Shown here one piece after another: positions 11,108 through 20,947 of a stretch of 64,000 nucleotides of DNA. The notes below the pieces were generated by a model. The model was not told where the DNA came from. It saw only the letters and a list, made by a program, of their open reading frames with translations, and made no database searches. Within the stretch, counting starts at the first letter, position 1. Each line of letters starts with the position of its first letter. Origin of the DNA: Samsoniella hepiali (lineage: Eukaryota; Ascomycota; Sordariomycetes; Hypocreales; Cordycipitaceae); contig LNDK02000024.1 of assembly GCA_001455915.2 (NCBI GenBank), forward strand, positions 2,542,001 to 2,606,000, read 5' to 3'. The translations under genes and the position numbers were made by a program.

Positions 11108-12058
11108 ATGACAAGCTTGCATAAGCCACTACCAGCACTATACACAGTCTACGTCCTGCGATCAACGATCCGCCATGCCTCGCTCTACATTGGCTCGACG
11201 CCGAACCCGCCGCGGCGGCTGAAGCAGCACAACGGCGAGACCAAGGGCGGCGCGGCGCGGACGGCCCGCGACAAGCTGCGGCCGTGGGAAATGGTCGCGC
11301 TCGTGTCGGGCTTCCCGAGCTCCCTCGCCGCGCTCAAGTTTGAGTGGGCGCTCGCGAACCCGCACCTGTCGCTGCACATCCCCGACGACGCACGCCTCGC
11401 CGTGTCGACGCAGACGAAGCGCAACGGGCGCCCGCGCCGGCCGCCGCTCAGCATGCGCTCCGTCGTCTCCAACATCCACCTGCTGACGGGCGTGGCCAGC
11501 TTTGCGCGCTGGCCGCTGACGCTGCACTTCTTCGCCGCCGAGGCGCACAAGGCGTGGACGGCGTGGCTGCGCACGGCGGCAGAGGCGACCGGGAGGGACG
11601 ACCCGGCGCGGCCGGGCCTGCGCGTGCTGACCGACTTTGTCGACGACACGACGGGTATACTGGGCGCGCACGACGAGCAGGCGGGGATCCATGCGCTGCC
11701 GCTGGACTATGCGCCCGTCAAGGACTACGTGCAAAAGGCGCAGGACGTCGTGGCGTTTGAGAAGGAGGGCCGCTGCGTGCACTGCGATGAGGAGATGCTG
11801 TCGGGGGAGGGGCTGCATGCCATGTGCCCGAATGGTGACTGCGTGGCCATGGGCCATCTGGATTGCTGGAGCAAGCATGCGCTCGCGGCCGAGGGCGACG
11901 CGGACGCCGTCATCCCGAGGACGTGCTCGTGTCCGTCCTGCGGCGGCCAGGTGCGCTGGGGCGACATGATGAAAGAACTGACTTTGAGGGTGCGCGGTGA
12001 AAGCGAAGTCGAGAAGCTGCTCAAGGTCAGGAAGCGAGGAAGAAAGACGGCGGCATAG
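11108..12058 (+). CDS. SLX1: Structure-specific endonuclease subunit SLX1
   Basis: An intronless 316 aa ORF. The N-terminal GIY-YIG nuclease domain (aa 10-95) shows YTVYVLRS, SLYIGSTPNPPRRLKQHNGE and the downstream GFPSSLAALKFEWAL segment diagnostic of SLX1, with catalytic Tyr, Arg and Glu present. The C-terminus (about aa 225-290) is a RING/PHD-like zinc domain with CVHCDEEM, CPNGDC, H..C and CSCPSCGG. SLX1 is the catalytic partner of the SLX4 scaffold and cuts branched DNA such as 5' flaps and Holliday junctions in the nucleus. The gene is markedly GC-rich, so long shadow frames run on both strands. The last residues (KVRKRGRKTA) are basic. Confidence 0.95.
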   Translation: MTSLHKPLPALYTVYVLRSTIRHASLYIGSTPNPPRRLKQHNGETKGGAARTARDKLRPWEMVALVSGFPSSLAALKFEWALANPHLSLHIPDDARLAVSTQTKRNGRPRRPPLSMRSVVSNIHLLTGVASFARWPLTLHFFAAEAHKAWTAWLRTAAEATGRDDPARPGLRVLTDFVDDTTGILGAHDEQAGIHALPLDYAPVKDYVQKAQDVVAFEKEGRCVHCDEEMLSGEGLHAMCPNGDCVAMGHLDCWSKHALAAEGDADAVIPRTCSCPSCGGQVRWGDMMKELTLRVRGESEVEKLLKVRKRGRKTAA

Positions 12059-12462
12059 GACACATGTCACTACATGAGACCACGACATTGTACATTACAA
12101 GGCTATTCGACGATAATGACATCTCCCTTTATGAATTAGATGATGAATGAACTTTTCTTCTTTGGGCAGTCTTGTTCCAAGGGAAGCTCCAATTTTCAGA
12201 ATGTGAAAGAATCGTTTGTGGTTATATCGACAAAGAATGAGTCAACGATTCGTAGCGTGAACGTGTGCCGACAAAGCCGGCGGCCCCAGGCATTGAGCAC
12301 CCGAGTCCGCAGACCCTCTGCCGTGAACAAAGAGTTGCGTGAAACGGGCTTGTATTAGGTACTCTCATCATGTGCTGAAAGTGACTACATATTGGAGAGT
12401 TTCCTCGCCCCAGTCTCGCCGGCCACCAACCTCAACTATCATGTAATCTCGACACTGATACA
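12059..12462. other. Intergenic region downstream of SLX1
   Basis: About 400 bp without a convincing gene. A short frame starting at 12392 (MESFLAPVSPATNLNYHV) runs into the relic described next and may be its original 5' part, but this cannot be decided from sequence alone. Confidence 0.35.
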
Positions 12463-12945
12463 ATGTGGCGCTACAGGATTGCCGAGTCAAACGAAGCCAA
12501 GACCAATGATCTCCTCCGCAAGTATGAGGACAGCTTGGACCGCCAGCTCAACTACAAGGAAGGCTCAGCAATCCACGACCGGCACCTCGCCTACAGGCGC
12601 GTCGAGGAAGACTGCCGCAGACTCGTTGCAGCTGTCTGAGGAGGATGCCTGCAAGTGCACGTCTGCGAAGCACGGTAGGCCGAAGAAGCTGGCCGTCGCC
12701 GTCGTCGCCGCCTTGACGCAGAGCGCGGACCTGCGCAATCTGTTTGACTGTCAGTACAGAGACGTCATCCGGATCAAGGAGCAGGAGTTCGGACACACTG
12801 CGCGGCAAGCAGCTGATTCGGGGCAAGGCGACAGAGTTTGGAGCTCTGGGCCGCTACCATGACGCTGCCAGCCGGGGAAAGGTGGGCAAAGGCGAATGGG
12901 AGAAATCTTCGCACGGGCTATTGTCGACGTGGTCAGTATAGGAAT
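12463..12945 (+). pseudogene. Frameshifted relic of a small protein gene
   Basis: Three consecutive segments read like one protein but lie in three frames. Frame 1, 12463 to about 12640, begins MWRYRIAESNEAKTNDLL and ends at a stop after RRLVAAV. The next frame, about 12635-12795, contains ACKCTSAKHGRPKKLAVAVV and ends near RIKEQEF. The third frame, about 12795-12941, holds LRGKQLIRGKATEFGALGRY and stops after LLSTWSV. The changes of frame occur without enough room for introns, so two indels (or assembly errors) in a former gene is the simplest reading. Residue composition in each segment is charged and helical. I do not recognise the family. A real short gene with unusual introns is the alternative. 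Confidence 0.4.
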
Positions 12946-13204
12946 GGGTGAGATTTACATTTGGCAGGGTCATAGGTACCAATAGATTACCGCAGACTGG
13001 TTAAATAAGTTTTTGAATTGTATTTATTTGACTCTATAAACATTTCATGCAAAAGTCCGAGACCCTTTTCTGGTTACTTGTGCACTTGGAGTTGAAATCA
13101 AAGCTTGAGATTGGAGATTGAATTGTGATACCTGCCTAGGCTATCATCTATAACATGTCGACTTATTTGAGCAGGTTGTTTTGGAGATGCACAGCTGTAA
13201 TTAC

Positions 13205-14494
13205 CTAGCCAGTCTTGTCCTCAAGAGTAAGATCGTCCGCGGCCGTCAAGAGTCGCTCGTTTTGACTCAATTGACGAATCGTCGACCTCTTGTCCGGATC
13301 CATGTCAAGCAGCCCAAGAATGACTGGCACGTATAGGCTTCTTATTTCCTCGGGGAGTTCATTTATCAGACAATCCCGGCCAGTACGTAGCTCCTCGAGG
13401 CGGAGGCGATACTCCTCGAGGAGTCCCTCACCGTTGCAGAAGACTGAGCTTGAGAAGATGTCTGTCCCGCCGGTCAGAATGAAATAAATCTATGTACGAG
13501 GTTAGATGTCAAATACGCAACGATACACTTTAGCGTCTGTAGAAATAGCATACTGATTGTCCAAGATACCAGCTATCGACTTGGAAGGGCTGGTTTGTTC
13601 TCTTGTCTCCACTGACAAGCTCAGGCGGCGGTCGGTTCCCATTTGGAAAGACGTCTGCCGAGTAGAACTTGCCCGCCTCGGGTATGAAGGAGTAGCCAAA
13701 GTCAATTATGTTCACTTGGGTTGGGCTGAACCCCATGTCCTCTGGCTCAGACACTCGATGGGGCATCTCTGGGGATGGCAAACCTCCGTCCTTGAGACGC
13801 ACATCATGTTCCAGAGGTGTCTTGGCGAGGAATCGCGCCATGTCTTCTGCATTCGGAGGCGCAAGCGTGATGTTGCCAGGATGAAGATCTTAAAGACACT
13901 TAAGCACGAATAAAAACTTTGTAGGGTACCATGTTACCTACCAGCATGTACCACGCCAATGCCATGAAGCGCCGACATGCCCTGAATGACCTGGGAGATA
14001 TACCTTTGTCGGCACTGTAATGTAAATGGTAGATATGGGCTCGGCTCACGCCATTCGGTTGGGTCGCGTAGGCGTCCTATGGAGGTGCCTGTTGTTGGGT
14101 AGACGATGGCCTGGAATGAGATGTCCTTGAAGACTGGGGGGCAAGTCTCGTATAGCCGATGAGGCATCGTGAAATGGTCGCAGATTGTCGTAATAAATGG
14201 ACTGCGGCAGTGTTGCTTTATATATTTTGACATTTCCAGCTCCTTGTTAACGTCCCGAGGCAGAAATTTGACGGTCAAGAAATCGCTAACGTCGCTGTTA
14301 GCTCACAGCTCCGCACATTTAGACGGCCCCCGACGTAGCTGAGCGGGTTGGTGATGATGCGCATACTCGGTACAAGGATCTCTGGACAGCCAGCACCAGC
14401 TTCCCAGTCGGCGTAAAAGCGGATAACCGTGATATACCTCGTTCCGATACACCACAGGCTGGATGCGTTGAGCCCACTGCTCCAGTAGATACAT
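13205..14494 (-). CDS. Small protein kinase-like protein
   Basis: Exons are 14494-14367, 14294-13942, 13888-13554 and 13489-13205, giving 366 aa; introns are 72, 53 and 64 nt and all phases agree. A kinase fold is evident. The beta-3 lysine is in FLTVKFLP (about aa 52). The catalytic loop HADLHPGN (aa 159-166) is rebuilt exactly across an intron. The metal motif is IDFGYSF (about aa 220), followed by a PPPELVSG activation-segment end and the helix F pattern QVDSWYLGQS. The C-lobe carries GLLDMDPDKR. The glycine-rich loop is shortened to RLGSWCWLSRD, so nucleotide binding may be altered. It resembles the short SRPK-like and orphan kinases amplified in filamentous fungi. The first exon is the weakest part: all three frames are open at 14300-14545. 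Confidence 0.72.
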
Positions 14495-14608
14495 ATCTCG
14501 CCAGTAGTTGCCCCCGTGGGTAAATATTTGGTAAGCGTCGCATAATGGTCAGAATTGCCCCAAATTTCGCGACATGGCGCTTATTGCTTTTTTAACGTGT
14601 TGTTAACG

Positions 14609-14615
14609 TTTTATA
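14609..14615 (-). promoter_or_regulatory. TATA-like box of the kinase gene
   Basis: The minus strand reads TATAAAA here, about 115 bp upstream of the proposed start codon at 14494, a normal distance for a fungal TATA element. Confidence 0.4.
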
Positions 14616-14940
14616 GGGCAACTGATGAACGAGTTGGTAAGGTCAAGTTGACACTTGTTGGACAATGCGCCCTTGCCGCGTCAATATATTGGACTGAGGC
14701 ACCAAGTTACACATGTGCGTGGCCAAACACGAACTGCTGCATTTGGCGTTGGCTGGGGTCCTTGCCGCCGAGGCTGTGTAGAAGGACATTTTTGAATTAG
14801 TGAATTCTTCTAAATACCCCGGCCTCCCAATCTAGGTACTTTGCTCGATGTACCTTGCAGAAGGACTGCTTCGTCCCCATGGATCAGCAGTTCATATTTG
14901 ATAAACCACTTCTACTGCCAGCGGCGCGGTCCGGTTTGGG
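14616..14940. other. Spacer between kinase and APH-type genes
   Basis: About 325 bp between the kinase promoter and the 3' end of the aminoglycoside-phosphotransferase-like gene, both on the minus strand. No coding signal is seen. Confidence 0.4.
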
Positions 14941-16065
14941 TCATCTTCTTTCTTCGGGTATATAATCAAGCCACCAAGGGTTCTCAGAGCACGACGCGTA
15001 GGTGACTTCGGGGATCTCGGGGCCAACATCCACACCAAGAATACGCCCGACTTCCGCCCAACCATGAGAACGGTTTGCGAGCCGCTCATCGGGCGTCAAA
15101 GCCCAGCGTGAATGCTCTTCCAGTGCTTGAATGAGCCTTTCCACTTCCCACATGCCAGCGCACTCCGGACCCTGCGCGACCGCCAAGCGCGCCTCCAGAA
15201 GGCGGAACCAGGACCCCTCTGGTAGACCTTGTGCCATTGTCCTAACATGAAACCACTCGCAGTAGGGAGGGAAGAAGCCGCCGCACTCCATATCAATGAT
15301 GCCGGAAACTTGCTTATCCAGTACCATTATGTTGCTCCAATCCAAATCACCGTGGGTAAATACGTTTGGTACATCGTGCAATGCCTTACACCGAAGCCGA
15401 ACGTAGTCTACGATACGGTCACACCAGGCATATTCCTTTATTCGCTCCATGGTAAAGTCAAAGCTACCCCGTAAGCCTGGTCGAAGAGGCTGTCTGTCTA
15501 ACAGGGCGGCGTTGATAACGGGAGATTGCAAACGGCGAAACTGGCCGACAAGTCGAACGACCTGGTCTGCTATATTCTCCCTCTCCTGAGTGGACAGGTC
15601 GGGCCAGGCAGATTCGAGTGTTACTCCTGGTATCTTTTCCATAACAAGGTGCTCGAATTCGCTTGTTGTATAGCAGTCGTAGACACGGGGTACCCGCACG
15701 TTGGTTTGTTTTGCGATGAGCTCGAGATTCCGCCGTTCTGCAAGGAGATCCGACCCGCCTAGGCGTACCGATTTTCGAATTGTATCATCTTTTTGGATAC
15801 AGATTTCTCGGTTGATAATACTGCCGCCCGAAAAGGGGTGTTTTATTTGATGCAGTACCTGAACCACTCCATCAGTGCATGGACGTGGTTCGGAGAACGT
15901 TGTCTTGGCTAGGTAGTCGTTTGTTGCCTGGTGTCGAGTTTGAGCATTTGGTGCATTGACAAAGTACAGCCCATCCGGCACCGGCTCATCCAGGAAATCG
16001 AGCATAGCTTTCACTGTTCCTCTGTTTGAGAGCAGAATGAGTTGAGAGCGGAGTTGGAATAGCAT
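14941..16065 (-). CDS. APH-family phosphotransferase-like protein
   Basis: An intronless ORF of 374 aa. It has the fungal aminoglycoside phosphotransferase/kinase fold: a beta-3 lysine region (IRKSVRLGGSDLLAERRNLE) with its glutamate, the hinge LVMEKIPGVTLESAW, the catalytic loop THGDLDWSNIMV (about aa 237-248) and the metal-binding IIDMECGGFFP (about aa 253). These proteins phosphorylate small molecules or are orphan kinases; fungal members are numerous and the substrate is unknown. The first 20 residues look atypical and an in-frame Met at codon 21 (16005) begins MLDFLDEPVPDGLYFVNAP, so the true start may be there. It lies upstream of the small protein kinase on the same strand, a pair with related folds. 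Confidence 0.85.
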   Translation of the reverse strand: MLFQLRSQLILLSNRGTVKAMLDFLDEPVPDGLYFVNAPNAQTRHQATNDYLAKTTFSEPRPCTDGVVQVLHQIKHPFSGGSIINREICIQKDDTIRKSVRLGGSDLLAERRNLELIAKQTNVRVPRVYDCYTTSEFEHLVMEKIPGVTLESAWPDLSTQERENIADQVVRLVGQFRRLQSPVINAALLDRQPLRPGLRGSFDFTMERIKEYAWCDRIVDYVRLRCKALHDVPNVFTHGDLDWSNIMVLDKQVSGIIDMECGGFFPPYCEWFHVRTMAQGLPEGSWFRLLEARLAVAQGPECAGMWEVERLIQALEEHSRWALTPDERLANRSHGWAEVGRILGVDVGPEIPEVTYASCSENPWWLDYIPEERR

Positions 16066-16442
16066 TCACGGAGTGGGCCAATTAATATACATGAGTGCTG
16101 CCTGGGCAAACTAGCCTCATGGGCTCGGCTCCAGGCGGCTCCCGGCAGATCCAGCAATGCCCAATGGCAGAGCTGGTTTGGCTGAATGCCTTCTACGCCA
16201 CAGCTGAGACCAGGACAAGGCGCGATGGAAGAGTCGGTGAAGGTGAGCGCAATTGGGCCTGTACTTGGACCCCAGTGATTAAGTGTAGCTGACGTATATT
16301 ACAAGCTGCCAAAGCCATCCTTCGAGACCCTTTGTTGTTGGTAGGTTTAGCTTTTTCCATTCAATCAATTCATTCTTCAATTTTACTCCAGGCACCAGTT
16401 TGATCCTTACATAGGTCGCCATCCCTCTCGCTAGGCTGGCCT
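16066..16442. other. Spacer upstream of APH-type gene
   Basis: A 377 bp same-strand spacer holding the APH-type promoter and the 3' end of the ABC transporter gene. T-runs near 16350-16385 suit a 3' untranslated region. No other gene is seen. Confidence 0.4.
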
Positions 16443-18908
16443 CTATTCCTCTGTCGCAGTCTCTGCTGTCTCACCCTCCAACATTCCACCGCGTTGGTTT
16501 GACCATAGCGAGTAATACCGCCCCTTCAGTCGCAGCAGCTCCTGATGCGTGCCGCTCTCCACGATCTGGCCCGCATGGAGCACCAGGATCTGGTCCGCGC
16601 GCACGACCGTCGACAGGCGGTGCGCCACGACAAACGTGGTGCGCTTCTCGCTCACCCGTCCGAGCCCCAGCTGGATCGAGGCCTCGGTGTTGGTGTCCAC
16701 GGCGCTCGTCGCCTCGTCGAGGATGAGCACGGGCGGGTCCTTGAGGAAGACGCGCGCGATGGCGATGCGCTGCAGCTCGCCGCCCGACAGCCGCGTGCCG
16801 GACTCGCCGACCTTGGTGGCGTAGCCGTCGGGAAAGGAGAGGATGTGATCGTGGATGGCGGCGGCGCGACACGCATCGTGGATCTGCTCGTCGGTAGCCG
16901 ATAGGCGCGCGTACCGTAGGTTCTCCATGATGGTGGCGTTGAAGAGCAGCGGATCTTGGGGCACAAGGCCGATGACGTCGCGCAGAGAACCCTGCGTTAC
17001 GGAGCGGATATCGACGCCATCAATAGTAATGCGGCCGCCCGTGATGTCGTAGTAACGCATCAGTAGTTTGGTGATGGTCGACTTTCCCGCACCGGTAGCA
17101 CCCACGAGCGCAATCGTCTCTCCCGGTGCAGCAACAATGTTAATGTCATTCAGCGCTTCCTTGCGCGTGTCATAGGCAAACTCAACGTGCTCAAACTGGA
17201 CAGCGCCTTTGACGGGGCCCAATGGCTTGGCATCCGGGTCGTCTGTGATTTTAGGCTCCGTGTTGAGGAGCGCGAGTAGGCGCTCGGCGTCGATGAGGTC
17301 CTTCATGAGGTATCGGTATTCCTGAGACAGGAACTTCAACGGCCACAGGAGCATGTCCCAGTACTGGACAAGAAAGACAAAATCACCTGGTGAAGCACGG
17401 CCGGCGTGGATTTCGCGTGCGAGGATAAGTGCGAGAGCTAAGAAGGTGGTAGGCATAATGATGCCGAGTATGGCTTCGATATAAGCATCACGAACGCCCC
17501 AGTTGAACTTGGCGCGGTTGTTGGCGGTGACGGCATCACCGTAGCGGCGCTGCTCATGGGAGAACATGTTAAAGGCCGACACGGTCCGCCAGCCCTGCAC
17601 GGCTTGATGCATCACGCGGGTCTGCCGGCGCTCGGCCTTGGTGACGCGGCGCCGGTTGTCAATGTTCCAGCTCGAGGTGACGATTTCGGTGGTGAGGAAG
17701 AGGGTGGCGGCGGTGACCATGGTGACGGCCACGGCGGCGTTGAACTTTGCATAGAGAACGACAAAGGCGGCGCCCGTGTCGAGGACGGTGGGCATCATCT
17801 CGAGAATGGCCGTGTCGAGGATGTTGGTGAGGGCCTCGCCCTGCTCGACGGCCTTCATGACCTCGGCCGAGTCCTGACTGTCGTGAAAGTTCATTTCCAG
17901 GCTCATGACATGGCCAAAGGCTAGATTGGACAGCTGCTTATAAGAGTACTGCTGCACGGGGATCTTGGTGAGCTTCTCCACCAAGAAGACGCCGGAATCG
18001 CCGTCGAGCAGGGTCAGCAGATAGTACACGAGCAGAGCCTTGACGGGCAGCTCGCCAGCGACAAGCTCGTCCGCGAGCTTGCCCAGCTGCTGCGGCACGG
18101 CAATAGTAAGCGCTCTTCCTGCAAGGACGCTGAGTATGCAAAGGGCCAGACACGCTTGCACCTTGACGTCGTTGCGTGGGATGAGGCTAGGCAAGAATAT
18201 TTTGAAGTTGCGGAGGTACTCGATCCAGCTTCCGCTCTTACGTAGCTGACTGGCTGCTGAATCAAAATCATCCTCAGAGTCATCGCTAGCGATCGATGTG
18301 GTATCGCTGTCTTTATCCCTTTGCGTCTTGATCGGAGAGTCAGCACCCAAGGTGTGCCCGTCGTAGGAGCTGTGCGACGATGCACTCTCTGCGAGCAGAG
18401 GTTGCGCTTCGTCGTCAAGCTTAAGATCAGTCTTCGATTGTTTGCGCAGTCGCCTTGCACTATCGACAAGGAGTAATAGTGCTGTGACGAGACGCACGCC
18501 GTGGAGGATGTATATGCGCTCCGTGCTGCCGCCCGAAGCAGCTTCGATCACTGCTAGCGGGCCGCCAAGCACGATGGCGAAAAGCGACAGAGAAAACAAA
18601 TCGGCGACAAGAAGTCTCTTCCTCAGGCACACCAGAGTCCAGGCCACTATTGAATAGACGAGGCTGAGCATGTGTTCCGTAAACGCGCCCGGCATCGGGG
18701 TGTCGTGCTTGCTCAACAACAGCGCCTCGGCGGCGAGCGTCGCTAGCAGGACGCACACGGCAGCCAGGCGCACGATATTCCTCGATACCGTGTTAAAGGA
18801 AGCATTGTCTTGCGCGTAGTGGGCGACAAAGCTGGAGAAGGTGTAGAGAAGCGCGGCGAGCGTCGAGGCAACGTAGAGGCCCTGCGCCACCTTGACGGGC
18901 GCGGCCAT
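16443..18908 (-). CDS. HMT1: Vacuolar half-size ABC transporter, HMT1 type
   Basis: An intronless ORF of 821 aa. An N-terminal extension of about five hydrophobic helices (aa 1-170) precedes an acidic and Ser-rich linker, the six-helix ABC exporter domain (about aa 240-545) and one nucleotide-binding domain. ATPase motifs are complete: GATGAGKST (about aa 600), Q-loop VPQDPLLF, signature LSGGE (about 706), ILDEATSAVD (about 727) and switch AHRLST (about 761). The extra N-terminal helices plus a single half-transporter match the Hmt1 branch of the ABCB/ATM family, which moves phytochelatin or glutathione complexes of heavy metals into the vacuole in fission yeast. The N-terminal domain separates it from mitochondrial Atm1. 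The substrate is inferred from family only. Confidence 0.9.
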   Translation of the reverse strand: MAAPVKVAQGLYVASTLAALLYTFSSFVAHYAQDNASFNTVSRNIVRLAAVCVLLATLAAEALLLSKHDTPMPGAFTEHMLSLVYSIVAWTLVCLRKRLLVADLFSLSLFAIVLGGPLAVIEAASGGSTERIYILHGVRLVTALLLLVDSARRLRKQSKTDLKLDDEAQPLLAESASSHSSYDGHTLGADSPIKTQRDKDSDTTSIASDDSEDDFDSAASQLRKSGSWIEYLRNFKIFLPSLIPRNDVKVQACLALCILSVLAGRALTIAVPQQLGKLADELVAGELPVKALLVYYLLTLLDGDSGVFLVEKLTKIPVQQYSYKQLSNLAFGHVMSLEMNFHDSQDSAEVMKAVEQGEALTNILDTAILEMMPTVLDTGAAFVVLYAKFNAAVAVTMVTAATLFLTTEIVTSSWNIDNRRRVTKAERRQTRVMHQAVQGWRTVSAFNMFSHEQRRYGDAVTANNRAKFNWGVRDAYIEAILGIIMPTTFLALALILAREIHAGRASPGDFVFLVQYWDMLLWPLKFLSQEYRYLMKDLIDAERLLALLNTEPKITDDPDAKPLGPVKGAVQFEHVEFAYDTRKEALNDINIVAAPGETIALVGATGAGKSTITKLLMRYYDITGGRITIDGVDIRSVTQGSLRDVIGLVPQDPLLFNATIMENLRYARLSATDEQIHDACRAAAIHDHILSFPDGYATKVGESGTRLSGGELQRIAIARVFLKDPPVLILDEATSAVDTNTEASIQLGLGRVSEKRTTFVVAHRLSTVVRADQILVLHAGQIVESGTHQELLRLKGRYYSLWSNQRGGMLEGETAETATEE

Positions 18909-19968
18909 TGCGATTGGGGGTGTGGCAATTGTCTGTTGAAAACAATAGGGTTGCGCCTTTAAAAGGCAGTGGTGCAGGAAGACGGCGCAAAATTAGGCCA
19001 GAAATCGAGGTTTGATTGAGAATTAATTCGGAGCGCTGGCCGCATCTATTTGAGAGACTACTCAACACTTGCGCCCGTCCATCTTTTTATTAAAAAGTCG
19101 TCAAGGAGGCTGTGTAGTCGCCGAGTGAGTCAGACGTTTTCCCGTACTGAGAAGAGGAGCATTGTCATAAATCCCGGTTGGTGAGCCAAGACGGTGAGGT
19201 TGCGGGCATTCTTGCAGATGGATGACGTGTGAATCAAGACGAGAAAAAAAAAAGGCTCTTCGGTCGGTATGCTCAGCTATAGGACATGGTTTGATGAAAA
19301 AGAAATGCGCCATCAACGCTTGTCGGCGGGGCAATGTTAAATCGGCAAGTTCGGGACGCCACATCGTCGCCAACGAGGCGCTCTAGCCTTTCTTGATTCG
19401 GTCTGGTATGCATCAAGCTAGTTATCAAAAGGGCTAAAAAACAGCTGCTGCTGACGATGGGATGGCGCGAGACATCCAGAACCAACTTGCAACGTTCCCC
19501 CCAGTCCATACATTGTACCTCGCCAACTGCCGCTACCTGATATTATTTGCTGCTGTTTCTGATTACCCCCTCCGCAGAATTAGAGACCTCAGGCTTGCGC
19601 GCGTGGCTGAGGCTTGGATAAGTCCGCAAAATCGTGTGTACGGGGCCATCGTAATGTGGCCCTCAAAGTGACGACTTTGCGAATCCAACCTCAGACACTG
19701 TCCAACAGAAAAGGACGACTTGCATTTCACAACTGTTGCGTAGTAGTTGGCTCATGCGAACTGTGCGAGGCTTTGTAATTGAGTCTAGTCTACTTTTTTG
19801 TACACTTGTTCCTGTTCCATTCCCGAAGGAGAGCGCTCCACTGCGTGGTGTATGGTGGTTGAAAGGGAAGTCGCCAATATGTCCGCCTCAAGGATGGTTT
19901 CACAGGCTGCACCACATGCCCTCAGATTAAGTTGCTTTGTTTCGTTTGATACCTGTGTGACACTTCTC
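18909..19968. other. Intergenic region between HMT1 and membrane protein gene
   Basis: About 1.06 kb holding the HMT1 promoter (near 18909) and the 3' end of the next minus-strand gene. Frames at 19101-19509 on the minus strand and 19462-19671 on the plus strand are short and carry no recognisable protein. No repeats stand out. Confidence 0.4.
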
Positions 19969-20947
19969 TCATATACCCATCTCGACTGGCACTCGATTGA
20001 TCGGACGGGTGTAGGTGTCTACATAGGCGCCTGGCGTATAAGCCTGTGCCATACCATTGAGTGGGGGCCCTGGCACTGCCCCATGAGCCTTATAGTACAA
20101 CGGAGCGCCTGAGGGGGGCGGGGAGTTGTACGGCGTTGGATGAAATTGGCTGCCACTGGCTACATCCACTGCTTTTTTCAGTTCCTTGTTCTTTCGCGAC
20201 CTGTACCGCACGAAGAACGCGGCGGCGCCGATGATGGCAATACCACCGGCGGCGGCGCCCGCGGCAATGCCAGTCTTGGTACCAGTTGATAGATCCGGGC
20301 CGCTCGATGACGTCGAAGTCCAAGTTGGCCGGTTGGTGGCGTCAGTGGTGGCGGCCGTCATGGTAGCGGTAGCCGTGCTCGCCAAAGAAGAGCTAGAAGC
20401 AGACTTGTCTGCGTAGGACATGTAAAAGTAGCCCGACACCATTGCTGCAGCTTTTGCGGTATGGCCTTGGTTTGAGTAGTCGCCCTCAAAGATCCAGAAG
20501 AAGAAGTTGTTGGAGTAGGTGAGGTTAAAGTCGTACACCTGTACAACCCAGTCGAATCCGGGAGATGGTCCGTCTGTTGTCTCTATAATGTAGAAAGACT
20601 GAGAGTTAGCAGGATGCCAATATCCCTCTTGTTTCAGTCTCCTTTTTCTTCTTCCAAATCGGTTCGCGCGCAGGCAGATGATGAAACAAAGGAGAAAAGA
20701 GAAGGGAAGAGAATCCGACGGAGGTTGACGTACCGTAAAGAGCTGGACCTAGCGACGCTGCGTCGCCGCTGGGCAGCTGCTGCCATAATGCAAGACTATA
20801 ACTTTTAAAAGTGATGTTCCGATATGCAATGTGTATGGTGTCCCCGACAAACAAGGTCACGCCGTGTTTCCCAGGGTTGGTAAACTCGCACGATATCATC
20901 TTGGCGAGAAGTATCAGCCGCAACGCCAGCTGTATAAATGTCGCCAT
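19969..20947 (-). CDS. Single-pass membrane protein with Ser/Thr-rich stalk
   Basis: Exons are 20947-20734 and 20582-19969 around a 151 nt intron with a GTACGT donor, a GCTAAC branch site and a TATAG acceptor, giving 275 aa. Residues 1-20 (MATFIQLALRLILLAKMISC) act as signal peptide. An extracellular beta-rich domain follows (GVTLFVGDTIHIAYRN, WVVQVYDFNLTYSNNFFFWI) with glycosylation sites. Then comes a Ser/Thr-rich stalk, one transmembrane helix (GIAAGAAAGGIAIIGAAAFF) and a basic stop-transfer sequence (RYRSRKNKEL). A Pro-rich cytoplasmic tail ends the chain. This layout is common among fungal surface glycoproteins and wall sensors of WSC-like topology, but no named domain is recognised. Function is unknown. 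Confidence 0.78.

Noticed and set aside
11162..12088. 308-codon minus-strand frame opposite SLX1
   Set aside because: It is an antisense shadow caused by high GC; the plus strand encodes a complete GIY-YIG and zinc-domain protein.
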